Assembly: GCA_963681505.1 (NCBI GenBank)
Contig: OY811993.1
Span: 1,852,850-1,916,849, forward strand
Source: Eunapius fragilis
Lineage: Eukaryota > Porifera > Demospongiae > Spongillida > Spongillidae
Direction of reading: 5' to 3'
Length of the DNA: 64,000 nucleotides
Shown here: positions 34,185-45,952 of the stretch, in pieces
Numbering within the stretch: position 1 is the first letter of the stretch
Layout of the letters: every line of letters starts with the position of its first letter
The notes under the pieces: model-generated
The model's database searches: none
Told to the model about the DNA's origin: nothing
What the model saw: the letters and a program-made list of their open reading frames with translations, nothing else
Made by a program: the position numbers and the translations under genes

Positions 34185-34545
34185 TCCATGAGGTGCTTGT
34201 TGGGGTCAAAGGAAACACCTCCACCCACTTATTGAATAAGTCAGATACCACCTGTATATATTTGTGACCCGTTGCTGTGACTGCTAGTATCCCATGACAG
34301 TTTTTGAAAACAGGTAATCCCTCTGAGTGCGCCAATTTGTTCCTGGTGGTTGGGAATAGGGTATTCCTCTTTTGACAACAGTTACACTGTTGAACAGATC
34401 AATAATTCTTTTATATCAAACTCGTAACCAGGCCAAACCTAATGCTCTCTTACTCTCTCATGTGTTCTTTTGTGAACACCAAAGTACCCAGATGCATGAT
34501 TGATCTCAAAGTGTAAGGATTGGACAGCAGAGGCCACTAGGGTGC
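34185..34545 (-). mobile_element. Ty3/Gypsy integrase fossil fragment
   Basis: The minus strand shows a degraded integrase: HASGYFGVHKRTHERVRE (zinc-binding region) and, further on, a core-like stretch with KLSWDTSS and GSQIYTGGI. The wording is typical of Gypsy-type pol and unlike the Gmr1-like elements at the left end, so it is a different lineage. No LTRs are seen. It is old and broken several times. Confidence 0.7.
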
Positions 34546-34939
34546 GTAACCGATTATCAGGTTTTGTATAGGTTAATCGCGATTACCTATTCGGTCGACT
34601 ATATGCACTTAGTATAGGTACGGGTATATTTTTTTCAAACGCAATATTTTGCACCAAATTTGGCCCTACCTTAAAGAGCAAATTAAAAGTTATATGTAAA
34701 ACATGTCATTTGCATAAGTAGGATTTTGCGGCAATGGTAATCCATGCGGTATAGCGCATAAAAAAATTGTGACCGTTTTTGTTCTCTTCGCTATAGCAAC
34801 TACAATAAATAATATAATCACACCAAATTTTTATTACTAGTCTTGCAGACACACAAGAAGCATAGAATAGTGTTATACATCAATTTCAAATATATAGTCA
34901 ACTAAGAATTCATATAGTCATTGAAACATCATCTCCGTC

Positions 34940-36000
34940 TTATTGACTGCTTCCTCGTTTCCAATAAGTAGCAGTTACCTTGTACACTTTACAATTTTTA
35001 GATAACTTTACTGCTACGGTATAATACATTTTCTTCATTAAAAACCATAAATGTTTAAAGTTGAGTCCATCAATCACTTCTGGATTGGCAAGAATTGCTT
35101 TTGTAATATTTACGTGGGATTCATCCATCTCTGGAAATTCTATACTCAATTCTGCATTGCCTTCTGCAATACTCTGTATTTTCATCTGTAACTTTCTTCG
35201 ATAACTGCTATCTTTTTTCTGGTTTCTTTCCAATAGCAGTTTATCCTGCTCCTTAGCAATATTTAGTTCATGCATGGGTGTGAATAAGCTACTTCATCTT
35301 TTGAGCCTGTCCTATACAAAATTTAATAATTTTTTCCTGCTCATTGTGAGGTTTTGAACAAAGCCGTGGTAACGTTTTATTTATTTTAGACTTAACCTTT
35401 GCATCAACAAACCCAATTTTCACATTATGTGCATTTCTAAAATGATAATCAGCTAATCCAAGAATTTTCTCAGCAAACATATTATGTGCAGGGGCAGAGA
35501 GCGTTTGACTTGCCATAGGTGTTGGAATGTTGGATAGATTACCCTCAATGTAATCATACATTTGTCGTTCGATTACTTCTTGCTTTCTCCAGTGCATTCA
35601 TTAAATTAAAATTACTTTGTAAACACTGCAGTATAACATCTGTCTTTTTGTCCAAATCTATATTTGTACATGTTGTTAAGACAAGTAATGGGCAATCCTT
35701 TAATGATTTTAGGTACTGTAAACATGTCTTAATGTATGAAATAGTATCAAGGTTAGTAATGCCTGGATTTCCATACAGCTAAATTTTTTATTCTCTTTTG
35801 GATTGATGTCTTTAAAGCATTAATATTCCAAAGCCACCATTTTGGCAGTATTGAAAATGCTTTGCTGCATTAAGTTTGTTATATGTGCACTACCAAACCA
35901 TTTCTTATTACTGAAACCTGTAATGCTGCACTGATATCACCACTAAAACCTTCAATCAACTTCTTAAAATCTTCTGCAGTCTTCATCCTAATTTGGAAAG
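34940..36000 (-). pseudogene. Degraded ORFs of an unknown, probably repeat-linked family
   Basis: On the minus strand, 35289-35597 encodes MASQTLSAPAHNMFAEKILG, ADYHFRNAHNVKIGFVDAKV and a NKTLPRL motif. 34940-35275 continues in another frame with basic coiled sequence (KDSSYRRKLQMKIQ) and LWFLMKKMYYTVAVKLSK. Upstream pieces (PGITNLDTISYIKTCLQYLK near 35700; RMKTAEDFKKLIEGFSGDIS near 35960) look coding but lie in other frames. The pattern resembles many-copy ORFs at the ends of transposon-like genes in cnidarians and fish. I do not assign a function. Confidence 0.4.
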
Positions 36001-36801
36001 ATAAACACCAACAAATCATTGCAGCATGCTAACATCTTAAAAGGGTTACATGCAGGGTTGTAAGCACACTGGAATATTGCACAAACATGCTTTCGCGGCA
36101 ACGTACAATATGATATCTGGGGACGAGTCACAACCTGAGAAAATCTGGGGTATGCCTTGGGCATCGGCCAAAAATTATGGTATTTTCATAGTATGTAGAT
36201 TTATAGCAAAACTGCGTTTATAAATACTTCCTTTTACAATACCTCGAAAATAATGGTAGTCTTTATTTAGAGTTAAACTTTGTTAACGTATAAGGTACTC
36301 AAAGGTAAGAAAAGTTGCAAAACCATGTTATACGAGCAGTGCTTAACCACCTAATAATGTTTGACGTGAGTTGGCTTCATGAATAGCACGTGCCATATTT
36401 AAACACATAGGCTGTTGGATGACACCTTGGGCATCAACCAAAGTTCGTGAAATTTGAAATCCATATAGATTAAGAGTTGGGGAGTATCTACACCTGATCG
36501 GTTTCCCGGTACCTCTAAACACAAAAAAGTTCTACCAAACCTAAAGGGTACACTACGCGCCAGAAATTTTGAACAAAACGTTTCAAATAAACCAGAGCTG
36601 TATCATAGCATAGACAATGTATCGACATACTGATAAATCCAGAAACAGTCCACAACAGCGATCAAACGAACACAAACCAGCTTTCACTCGAATATAATGC
36701 ACCTGAACAATTTGCAACCCACGTCACAATTTTTACTTGTAATCGGATCACCAATTTTTCGGTACTCGTACGTGAAATATGCCGGTACCTACTTAGTAGA
36801 A

Positions 36802-37140
36802 CAAGTAAATAAAAATTTCTCTTTGAGAAATAGAGTGGGATGTAGGATTGGGATTGGTGGTGTAAAGAGCAAGGAAACAAGACACATTATGGATTGGTAC
36901 CAGAATACTACAAGACGGTCCTACATTTAACCAAGAACCATGCACTTTGTGAATTTCAATTAACTAAATTTAAGACCGTCTTGTCAGTTGGCCAAAGTGC
37001 ATGGTTCTTGGCTAAATGTAAGACCGTCTTGTAGTATTCTGGTACCAATCCATAATGTGTCTTTTTTCCTTGCTTTTTAAACCACCAATCCCAATCCTAC
37101 ATCCCACTCTATTTCTCAAAGAGAAATTTTTATTTACTTG
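36802..37140. mobile_element. Fold-back MITE, CAAGTAAATAAAAA family, 339 bp
   Basis: The arms (36802-36951 and 36991-37140) are almost perfect inverted copies around a 39-bp loop. The ends CAAGTAAATAAAAATTTCTC and the inner GGTGTAAAGAGCAAGGAAAC match the element at 13761-14022. No ORF survives in both arms and no clear target duplication is seen. The high arm identity suggests recent formation or arm conversion. Confidence 0.9.
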
Positions 37141-37149
37141 TTTCTTTCC

Positions 37150-38240
37150 TACCATGCAGAGGGATTGGTTAGGTAGCTTCTGTGCATACTGACACGTGTG
37201 TGCGTTCATATCAAGACCCAATTATGTAATGTAATTGTCATGTTAACATTAAGATTTCGTCGGCATTCGATAATGTTACGTAATTGTGGGTCCCAACGAG
37301 CATTGGGCAGGCTGCTGCTGTATCAATAGTTCCCACCAGGCTGGGGTGCTTATGCGAGGTTTCTGTGGTGACACCGCGCGTACGTATAATACCTTTTCAT
37401 ATGTTTATTTGATAAAAATTTTTTAGTAAAAATTAGCAGGTGCAACTCTTAAACGAGAACCCGCCTCGCCTTGTACGTCCCCTCCTGTAGGGATGAAAAA
37501 AATGTGCCTCAACTGAAGCAGGAGGGACGGGACAGCTGCGGCGAATGGAGGAGCAGGAGGAACGGATCAGCTGGGGCAAGTGAAGGAGGAACGGGTTCGT
37601 CCTCGATGCTGCTGTACATACCCGCTATATCTTCTATTGTAGGATCCATATCTGTATTTAAAAGAAAAGTACATCAAACCATATTTGCACGCCCATACTA
37701 TGGTCTCATTGCTGAAACTGAGCAATGATTCAAAGATTACCTTTATATATACTGCTGCAGCACCTTATTGCATGGTGGGAAAGTAAGAATAGTTCACTTA
37801 TCATACCTGAGGTGAGGCTTCAAATGAACGTGTTAACTATGGTTGCATTGCAATGCTGATAAAGTCCTCCCTCCTATCATACTTTTTTGGGGTGCTAGCC
37901 AAAATTATCATTATTCCAATAGCATATAATTCACTGAGTAATGAGTTCGTACTTCGTAGTTTTCTCACATGTGGATGCATATACGTACACAACAACTTGT
38001 GAATCAGAGTTAGCATAAGGTATAGGCTTGATACCCAACTTTCCACCAAAATGAGAAAGTCAGGCACACCTAACTAATTCAAGCTACACCCAATTAGATG
38101 CTGTACCGTATACGCATAGCATACATAATTAAGTTTGACATAACAGTTCATATGCTACCATCGCTAATTCAACTCAAATACCCCATCTCTTGACAATCAA
38201 TCAGCATATGGACACACTAATTTTAATTTTTACATGCCTT
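37150..38240. other. No gene seen
   Basis: Only short frames. The GC-rich patch at 37460-37600 (GGAGGAACGG words) has no exon structure that I can support. Confidence 0.45.
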
Positions 38241-38249
38241 TCCCCACAA

Positions 38250-38693
38250 ATTGAGAAAGGAAGTGGCATTCTTCCTAAAGACCAATCAAGACCAGCAGAC
38301 ATTCTAGTGCCAATCTGGTCCCTCTCCCGCCCAGCTGCATTTGACATAAAGGTCATCAATCGGCTTAGTTTGCAATTTATACAAGAAGCGGCTCAAACCT
38401 GTGGTCATGCAGCTGAGATAAGAGAAGAGGCCAAGCACTCAAGAAATGATGAGACATGTGCCCTTAGAGGATGGTCATGCATCCCTTTGGTTGTAGAAGT
38501 GTTTGGGGGATGGGGCAATGAAGCTATCAATGTACTTCTGGCCATATCCAAAAAGGTAGCCACGCAACTATGTCGACCTCTGAATGAGGTTATGTTGGGC
38601 ATCTACAGTCGCCTCAGCCTCACCCTCATGAGGCAGAATGCCAGGGCAATTTTGGCCAGATGTGTCTCACCAAAAACGTTCTGTGACTTTTAG
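38250..38693 (+). mobile_element. C-terminal endonuclease-like domain of a reverse-transcriptase element, copy 1
   Basis: The frame reads DQSRPADILVPIWSLSRPAA, then FDIKVINRLS, AAEIREEAKHSRND, LRGWSCIPLVVEVFGGWGNE and LTLMRQNARAILARC, then stops at 38693. The spacing of PAD...FDIK fits a PD-(D/E)XK nuclease core. I know this block as the tail of a very common invertebrate reverse-transcriptase ORF family. The RT part is absent, so this is a truncated 3' fragment, as expected for LINE-like copies. Confidence 0.6.
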
Positions 38694-38699
38694 TTATTT

Positions 38700-40480
38700 A
38701 TAGTGCTTATGTTTTAAATTAATGTATTCTGTACTAGTATGTGGATTATTGTACATGTATATATTGGTTGTGGAAGCATATACGCTAGCATTGCTACGTC
38801 CCAAACAAACTGACATGCTAATTATATGGTATGTATACTAAGCATTACACATTTGTACATATAACCTTTTGCACATAACCTTCCCTTTAAAAAAAAACCT
38901 TGAACACACATTTGTGTTTGGCCTACACCATCTTATTCCACTACCTAGCATGTCAGGATACATTGTCAGAGAAGCCAGCTAGAGCTGAAGTGTTATGTCA
39001 ACAGTTACAGGTGTTAATGTAGCATCTGAAGCAAAGCATCAGCATGCTGAGGCAGGCATGAAGTGTTAATCCCTACATGTTATACCAGGAGCAGGACACA
39101 CAACCGTATACACCCCCCTCCTCCCCCCCACATAAAAAACCCCTGCGCTCCCTTACCATTGTTATACTGCTATTGTGTGGTATAATATTGAGGGGTGTTC
39201 ATACACAGAATGTCTGCATTTAGGTCACATTCAATGTGGCAACATTTATCGAGGTCACCTAGTGCTACTCTAATGTCTGCTACAGGCATTGTGAAAAGTT
39301 TTTTTTATAACAATATCTACCTTTAATCTCCAAAAGGGCGATTTTACTAGAAACCGACTGTAAATGAGGTGCAATTTTCGCGCGTGTTCCATAGAATTAT
39401 TATTTTTCAGATTACTGGAACGCTACAAACCTCATATTCAAATATACCTTGCCTCCAATTACAAGTTCCTTGAGCAGATGATTGGTATGATGATGACTAA
39501 GAGCGGCACACGCCTTAACCATCTACTAGGTGTAGCATCGCTATTTGCATTGGACTATAACCCTGATACCCATGATCACATATGCAAGCCACACGTGATA
39601 CAAGCCATATCCTCCTAGTCTGAACACCATGGCGAGAGCTAAACTTGCAGTGACTTACTTTGGACTAGATAAGGTACTCAAGACTCCTGCTCAGGAATTA
39701 CTATCGTCAGTGTACCCAGTGGCACGAGTGTGATGTAGTGAATTGTCAGCAGCATTTCAGTATGGACCGTAACTTTGTCTGTATAATTAAACCAAGAAAT
39801 GATTCGCATCTAATTCATAGGATTATAGTGGCATAAAAATGATCTCTGATTTCCTATAACATTTGACTGATTGACTCTTATCATCTTCCCATCTTATGTC
39901 AGCAGAAGTTATTTTTGTCATTAATTCTTTCAATAATATTACACTGCGTCTATGGGCTGCAGCGCTTGGCTAACTAAATTGGAGTCATCAGCAAGGAATG
40001 TGGGGGGGGAGGGGGGGGGGGATTTTACTACATTTGCAGCACTTACATAAAACTGATTCTCAACTTATGTAAATGAATAAAGAATTCAGACAATGTTTTT
40101 AAAAATTTTTTATTTCAGATTAACAACTTGTGATTAGGCCCAGGACACCATTTTAGTTCCTTAGAGGGCTTCATAAGTAAATGTTTGCATTTCCCTGTTG
40201 AGTAAAGAACCTCACGCAGGTTTCAATATGCCTGCCCAAAGTCCCCGTCATTTCAAACCTATGTATGAAAAGCAGCCATCCTGCAAAGGCTGGTCATCAG
40301 TTTATTGATGTGCTAGGTTAGTAATGTGCACTAGCTATAGGTAAGGGGACCCATGCTTAGCTATGAATATAATAACAATTTTGTCCTTGAGTATTAGCTT
40401 GTTGTATGTCAATGTATTCTCAAATGCGTATTCTCTGCTATAAAGGTACATTTAAATAATAGTAATAATAAAATGCAAAG
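38700..40480. other. No supported gene; one 84-codon frame
   Basis: 39364-39618 (plus) encodes LERYKPHIQIYLASNYKFLE and a MMMTKSG segment after a TTTTTCAG acceptor-like sequence. It could be an exon but has no partner. A 34-codon frame from 39629 (MARAKLAVTYFGLDK) follows. A poly-G run lies at 40002-40021. Confidence 0.35.
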
Positions 40481-40489
40481 AACTCAGCT

Positions 40490-40690
40490 GGTTGTGTGTT
40501 CCCCTGGTAGCAGAGACTTATGGTGCATGGGGAAATGAAGCTGTTGAAGCCTTCTCACAGCTGGCTTCTCGGCTTGCCACTTTTACCTGCAGGCCCAAGT
40601 CAGCTGTACTTAGAGACACCTATGGCAGACTCAACCTCCATCTAGTGAGGGCCAATGCCACTGCCATCCTCACCAGATGTATTAACATTA
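40490..40690 (+). mobile_element. Endonuclease-like domain fragment, copy 2
   Basis: The frame VCVPLVAETYGAWGNEAVEA ... CRPKSAVLRDTYGRLNLHLV ... ANATAILTRC aligns with the end of copy 1 at 38250-38693 (CIPLVVEVFGGWGNEA ... QNARAILARC). Same strand, shorter and divergent, so it is an independent fragment rather than a local duplication. Confidence 0.6.
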
Positions 40691-40965
40691 ACTATAGGCT
40701 ATGTTTAAGATTGTACCCATGTGTATGTATTGTAATAATTAATAGTAATTTTAATAATGATATCTTAATTAAAAAATAGAGGAAACAAATACGATCATAT
40801 TTTTTGATCAATATAGGTTTTACTAAAAAACTGTTTTCATTTTTGCTAAGCTTCGTATTTCGATATGTAGTTACAAATAAGGCAGGAAAACTGCCAGCAA
40901 GTATTTAATACACATTTTACGTAAGAACATTACAGAGATGTATTATTTCATGTTGTGGACGTTAC

Positions 40966-41206
40966 TCAGCACCTGTTCTGCCAGGCTTTCACACAGTGTG
41001 GTATTACAGACAGTGGTACTGTTGCTTGAAGATAATGTCAGCACCACTCCCAGTGTCACAGAAACAGCAATCACCACCATCATCACTACCACCACAAATA
41101 GCAGTAGTGCCACAACTGCTAATGGCCGTCTTTGGCTTTGCTTTCCTCCGGATTTAAATCCCCACACCAAAGGATCAGTTTCATATTGCTTGCCCTTGTC
41201 AGCCAT
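40966..41206 (-). CDS. First coding exon of a probable M13 (neprilysin/ECE-like) metalloprotease
   Basis: The Met at 41206 (AGATGGCT context) opens an 80-codon exon: a short basic cytoplasmic N-terminus (MADKGKQYETDPLVWGFKSG), one strong transmembrane segment (about residues 29-57, AVVALLLFVVVVMMVVIAVS), then VCNTTLCESLAEQVL. A type II membrane topology followed by C-x4-C-x5-A-x2-hydrophobic is how neprilysin and endothelin-converting enzymes begin. A GTAACG donor follows at 40965. The catalytic exons (HExxH, ENxxD) are not visible in the window, so the gene is either split by long introns or truncated. Mucin-like or other type II proteins remain possible. Confidence 0.45.
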
Positions 41207-41340
41207 CTTTCACCTGGGTGGAAAATGATGGTATAATATTGCCCACTACAGCCAAACTAAGTCCAAATCATTAATGACAATAAATATATACTAGCACCCT
41301 ACATCATGCAAGTATACCATCAGGGGTGGGCTTTGTGCGA

Positions 41341-41367
41341 GGGGGGGGGGGGGGGAGGAGGGGGGAA
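41341..41367. repeat. Poly-G run
   Basis: A G-homopolymer with one or two interruptions, prone to slippage and assembly error. Confidence 0.9.
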
Positions 41368-41599
41368 TGGAGGTCTTAGGGAGTCTGAAGAACCCTCTCG
41401 TGTGGGGCAACAAGCAATGTGCATACAGAAGACTGGAAAACGCATCATGTTGCTATGGTACAGGTCTCTGTACAGTGTGGTGCCAAGAAGCACTTGAAGT
41501 AAAAGTGAAGGAAAGGTCATTTGTTAGTATTATTTCCCTGCAAACAAATCTCTGATGCTAGTAGTGAAGTTTGCGAACTATCAATGGTATTAAATTGTG

Positions 41600-42112
41600 T
41601 ATGTGTGTGTATTGTGTGCATGTGTGTATGTGTGTGTGTGTGTGTGTGGGTGTGTGGGTGTGTACATGTCTGTCTATTGAACAGTGTGCGGTGTAATGTG
41701 TGTGGGCTAAAAAGTATGCATGCTGTGAACTGCAATGTCATCAGCGCTGGTGGGTGTGTGGTGAGGATTGAACAGGTGTGTGGACTAAAAATTGTGTGGT
41801 GCAGTGTGTGTGTGTGTAGTGTGTGAATGGTGTGTGTGTGAACAGTTGTAGTGAGTGGATGGTGCTTGTGTGTGGACTGTGCAGTGTGTGGATGGGTGTA
41901 TGCGTGCAGTGAGTTTTTTGTGGTGTAGTGTGTTTGGACTAAACAGTGCGTGTGGTGAGATTGGGCTGAACAGATTGTGTGTGGAGTGTGTGAACTGAAC
42001 AGTGTGTGTGTGGTGTGCATGTAGTCTGAAAATGTATGCTTACAGTATTGAACCTGTGTGGGCATGAACTTAACAGCGTGTGCGCGTGTGTGTGCGCTGT
42101 GTGGATAAAAGC
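41600..42112. repeat. TGTGTG-rich degenerate repeat region
   Basis: About 500 bp of interrupted TG-rich words (GTGTGTGG, AACAGTGTGTG, GTGTAGTGTG). The minus-strand HT-rich frame of 182 codons is a by-product. Confidence 0.85.
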
Positions 42113-42114
42113 CA

Positions 42115-43050
42115 AAGACAGGAGGCAGTCTTGAAAAGTACTAACCTTTTTTGTACTTCTAATAAAGAACCTTCGATGCGATCACGTACTCCCGCGGGCG
42201 AGCGGTATAATCTTTAAAATATACTATCGTTTGTAGTAGAAATAACTTTCGGTGTGATCGCTCACGTTTATATCTGTCCCCAATATTAGTGATTATAGCT
42301 CGACATTTATTAATGGCCTGTCTAGGCCCCAGACCAAATACTCCTCAGTTGTGACGCGGGGAGATAAGGATTACCGTACAATAAATGCCATGTCACGTAT
42401 TACTGGTTTAGGACCTAAGCCTATTGTTTAGGATCTAAACACTCGTCGTGATCGTCTTACTACTAAAGTTTTCATAAACAGGACTCAGAAATTTATGTTA
42501 AAAGTAAAATATAAGAAAGCCGCTGGGTTGTCCCCAGCTCTCTCCCCTCCACTCCCCCACAAGTGAAATCGCCTTCCTGAAATCCTGGATCCGCCCCCTG
42601 ATGGTGTATTGTATTCATAAGAGATGGTGGTCATCGTTTGTTTATTTACCTTTACGGTGGAGGGAGGCGGTATAGGTGCGGCAACGAAGTGATGGGCTGC
42701 TACTAAAGGGCTCACTGCGCAACTTATAATTAATTCAACGCCACACGATTGCAAACTGTATTTGTATACCCTTAAAGCAGGAATGTGTAGGGTTCTATAG
42801 CGTAAGGCAAGGGAGAGGCGAAGTTGCGTACGCGTTCGCGGCTCGATTAACATAACTAGTGGAAGACTACATATGATCGAAGCAGTCGCTCACCGATTTG
42901 TGACTGTCAAGTTCAGCTCTACTGCATGTGGTTTCAGGCTGTAGGTTTTAAAACAGGAGTGGTTTCGGCGCAAACTAGCTCAGCAGTACACGTGAGCTTA
43001 CGCTGTTTGTTTTTGTATTACACGTGCCACATCATGTATAACTTCTTATG
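42115..43050. other. No supported gene
   Basis: 42540-42600 contains GAAATCCTGGATCCGCCCC, a word related to the ends of the inverted repeat at 53651-54270, so part of this is a dispersed repeat. A 122-codon minus-strand frame overlaps it. Confidence 0.45.
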
Positions 43051-43055
43051 ACTCA

Positions 43056-43370
43056 TTAGGGGACTATGTTTGGAAAAATTGGCGTCATTGTGACGTTAGG
43101 GGGGGGGGGGGGGGGGAGAGGCTGTGACGTTAAGAAAAATTTATTGTCCGCAAGTATTGTTTTATAATACGGAACGTCTAGTTAGCTGCAGCGTTGACTC
43201 CAGTGGCAGCAGTTACGTCTATTCAGACTACACTGCACATTGAGTAATGTTTCATGCTACTAATCTAACAAAAACGCTATGACGCTTAGAGGGGGGGGGG
43301 GGGGGGGGTTATATGTTAACGTCACAATGACGCTAATTTTTCCAAACATAGTTTGGACAAGCCCCCTTAA
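43056..43370. mobile_element. MITE-like inverted-repeat element with TTAGGGG/CCCCTTAA ends
   Basis: Both ends carry CTATGTTTGGAAAAATT and GCGTCATTGTGACGTTA in opposite orientation, each next to a poly-G run facing inward. The right arm has about ten bases (CTTGTCCAA) that the left arm lacks. It is non-autonomous with no ORF. Confidence 0.82.
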
Positions 43371-43374
43371 TAAA

Positions 43375-44138
43375 TGAATCACGTGTTCAAAGTATGAGGT
43401 AGTTGCGGTTTGTGATACTTTCCGCGGCATGCATTTCTACAAGGCACTAGTCTGGCCTTTTATAATTTATATTAACTACATATAGATATCTAGTTATAAA
43501 AAATATAAAACAATATCTAGTTTAATAAATTCTTCATACTCAGACTAGCTAGGCACCAAAACTATTCTCAAATGTAGGAAATTTATCATCCTTCGTCCTG
43601 AAAAGTTGGACCATGAATGGCTATATGATAACCCATAGTATACAAAATTGAAATTGTGATTAAGATATTCCATTGATTCTAACAGATGGAAGGTGGGTTG
43701 GGGGGGGGGGGGGGGGATAGTATTGCTAAGCTCCAAAACCATTCAACAGTGATATAATATCATGTGTCCACCTCCCTCATTTATAAGTGCTGATCAGATG
43801 TATAGTGTATTGTATATACAAGGTGTTAATAAATTTCAGGCCATGGAGGGTACTTGGTGAGAAAACCTGTGGGCCAAGCATCAACAGCACACAAGCAATC
43901 TGTACAAAGAGTAATGTACTTCAAAAAGGAAAAAAAAAAAAGCTCATGGCACATGCAGCTATAATAAGCTAAAGTACATACGTGTATATAGCTATGTAGC
44001 AGAGCTTCTGCTACAAGGCATCATTTGGTGACATGACTCACCAAAAGATGGCAGGGCAGAGATGCAGTGCCTGTCAGTGTATCTGGTCCAGCATTCTGCT
44101 GGTCTGGTATGACATGACCCAACCATACAATGATGCCC

Positions 44139-44171
<33 letters not shown>

Positions 44172-44600
44172 AACATGGCGGAGGTCATTCGGACCATTGC
44201 AGTGCATAACCAGCCTGTAGGTCACTGCATTTTGACCATGGGGGATAAAGGGGCAGCCCACCTGCCAATTTAGCACACCTGTCTTCCCCTAATACAGCTT
44301 CCATTGGCTTGGGCTTGGAGCCCAATGAGTACCAGGTTGTGGGTGCGGTTGGACGAATCTACGGGTTGATGTGCCACCCCACTGAATGAATTCATATTGA
44401 TCGCTATGAGACCAAAACAATGCCACTTGGTTCACGCGCCGCCTATATAATCTATAGTGCACGTGAGCTAGTTAAAAAGGCGAGTGGAAAAAATGTAAGT
44501 TTAATGGATCGTAGCGGTAATACCCAAGTTCCCAACTGCCCCCACCCCAACCTCTTCCCTCCCCCAATGGTATGGTTTGGTTTACAACGATTGGACCGCC
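43375..44600. other. No gene seen; poly-G runs
   Basis: Poly-G runs lie at 43699-43716 and 44141-44169 (about 29 G). No exon pattern. Confidence 0.5.
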
Positions 44601-44624
44601 TCGCTATGTGTTAGGGTAGGCCTG

Positions 44625-44826
44625 TTGGCATAAGGGGACGTAGGGACATGGCGGGTGTCGGCGTAGGGGGGGGCATGGTGTCGGCGTATGGGGGCATGGT
44701 GTCGGCGTAGGGGTGGGGGGTGGGGGGAGGGGCATGGTATCGGCGTAGGGGTGGGGAGAGGGGGCATGGTGTCGGCGTAGGGGTGGGGGTGGGGGGAGGG
44801 GGCATGGTGTCGGCGTAGGGGGTGCA
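44625..44826. repeat. Minisatellite, GGCATGGTGTCGGCGTAGGG type
   Basis: About six units of variable length (18-47 bp) built on GGCATGGTGTCGGCGTAGGGG occur directly upstream of the first SNARE gene. The proline-rich frames on the minus strand are by-products. Confidence 0.9.
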
Positions 44827-44876
44827 TGGGTGACTTTCGGCATAGACGTCTATGGTGGCACTGTTTCGCCGTGCAG

Positions 44877-45449
44877 GGCGTATGGCGGTGCTGATACAAG
44901 CCGAGTCGCACAACTTAAAGGCGACGTCGAGGAGGTTAGTGTGAACACATGCATAATACACACACGCAGACCACACCCATGTACACACAGGCCACACCCA
45001 CCATACACACGCAGACCACGCATACAATATGCTCACCTCTCGCTGCAAACCATTTGACCTTTTCAGGTCAAAGGTGTGATGAAACAGAACCTTGGCAAAA
45101 TTGTTGATCGTGGAGATAAGTTGGAAGATATTCAGGGACGAGCAGGTGAGTAAAGGAGGAGGACAGGGGAAACCAAGAGTTGGGGAGGAGAGGGGTAGTA
45201 CCAAGGGATGGGGAGGAGAGGGGAACCAAGGCATGGGGAGGAGAGGGGCAGTACCAAGGGATGGAGAGGAGAGGTGAAGTACCAAGGGATGTGGGGAGGA
45301 GATGGGCAGTACCAATGGATAAGGGGGCGCATCTGAAGGTGGTGAATTAGGGTGTCTTCAATACTTTGCTACCTATAGGTAAGGTTCCGTAGTTTTCCTT
45401 TACATGAAGCTGCATAAATGTGGGTATTTGTTGTCCTGGAAAGTGTGTG

Positions 45450-45519
<70 letters not shown>

Positions 45520-45921
45520 TGTGTGTGTGTGTGTGTGTTGTGTGTGTGTGCACATATATGCATTATGTGCAATACCTATGGTAAACATGGTGACCGCCAC
45601 ATACAGAGCAACTCAGCCACGGTGCCAAAGACTTCAGTACCTCTGCTGTGAGGCTAAAGAGGAAGCTATGGTGGCAGAACGTCAAGCTGTGGGATCATCC
45701 TTATCATCATCATCTTGGTGATACTGGCTGTAATAATTAGTAAGCCCCACCCACCCCTCCCACCCCCCACCTCACATGTAATGCATTGGTGTCATCTTTA
45801 AGTTTGCAGGCTTAGCGTAGGGAGGGCAATATGAGGGTTGGCTTGTGTTAGCTAGCCACTTAAGGTCTTTATATTGCATATTGTTGCTCTGTCTCCTATT
45901 GATTTTGCTGTTGTCTTTCTT

Positions 45922-45952
<31 letters not shown>

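Noticed and set aside
41517-42065. 182-codon His/Thr-rich minus-strand frame
   Set aside because: By-product of TG-rich simple sequence.
44582-45315. Long proline-rich minus-strand frame of 234 codons
   Set aside because: It runs through two minisatellites and antisense to SNARE gene 1 exons.
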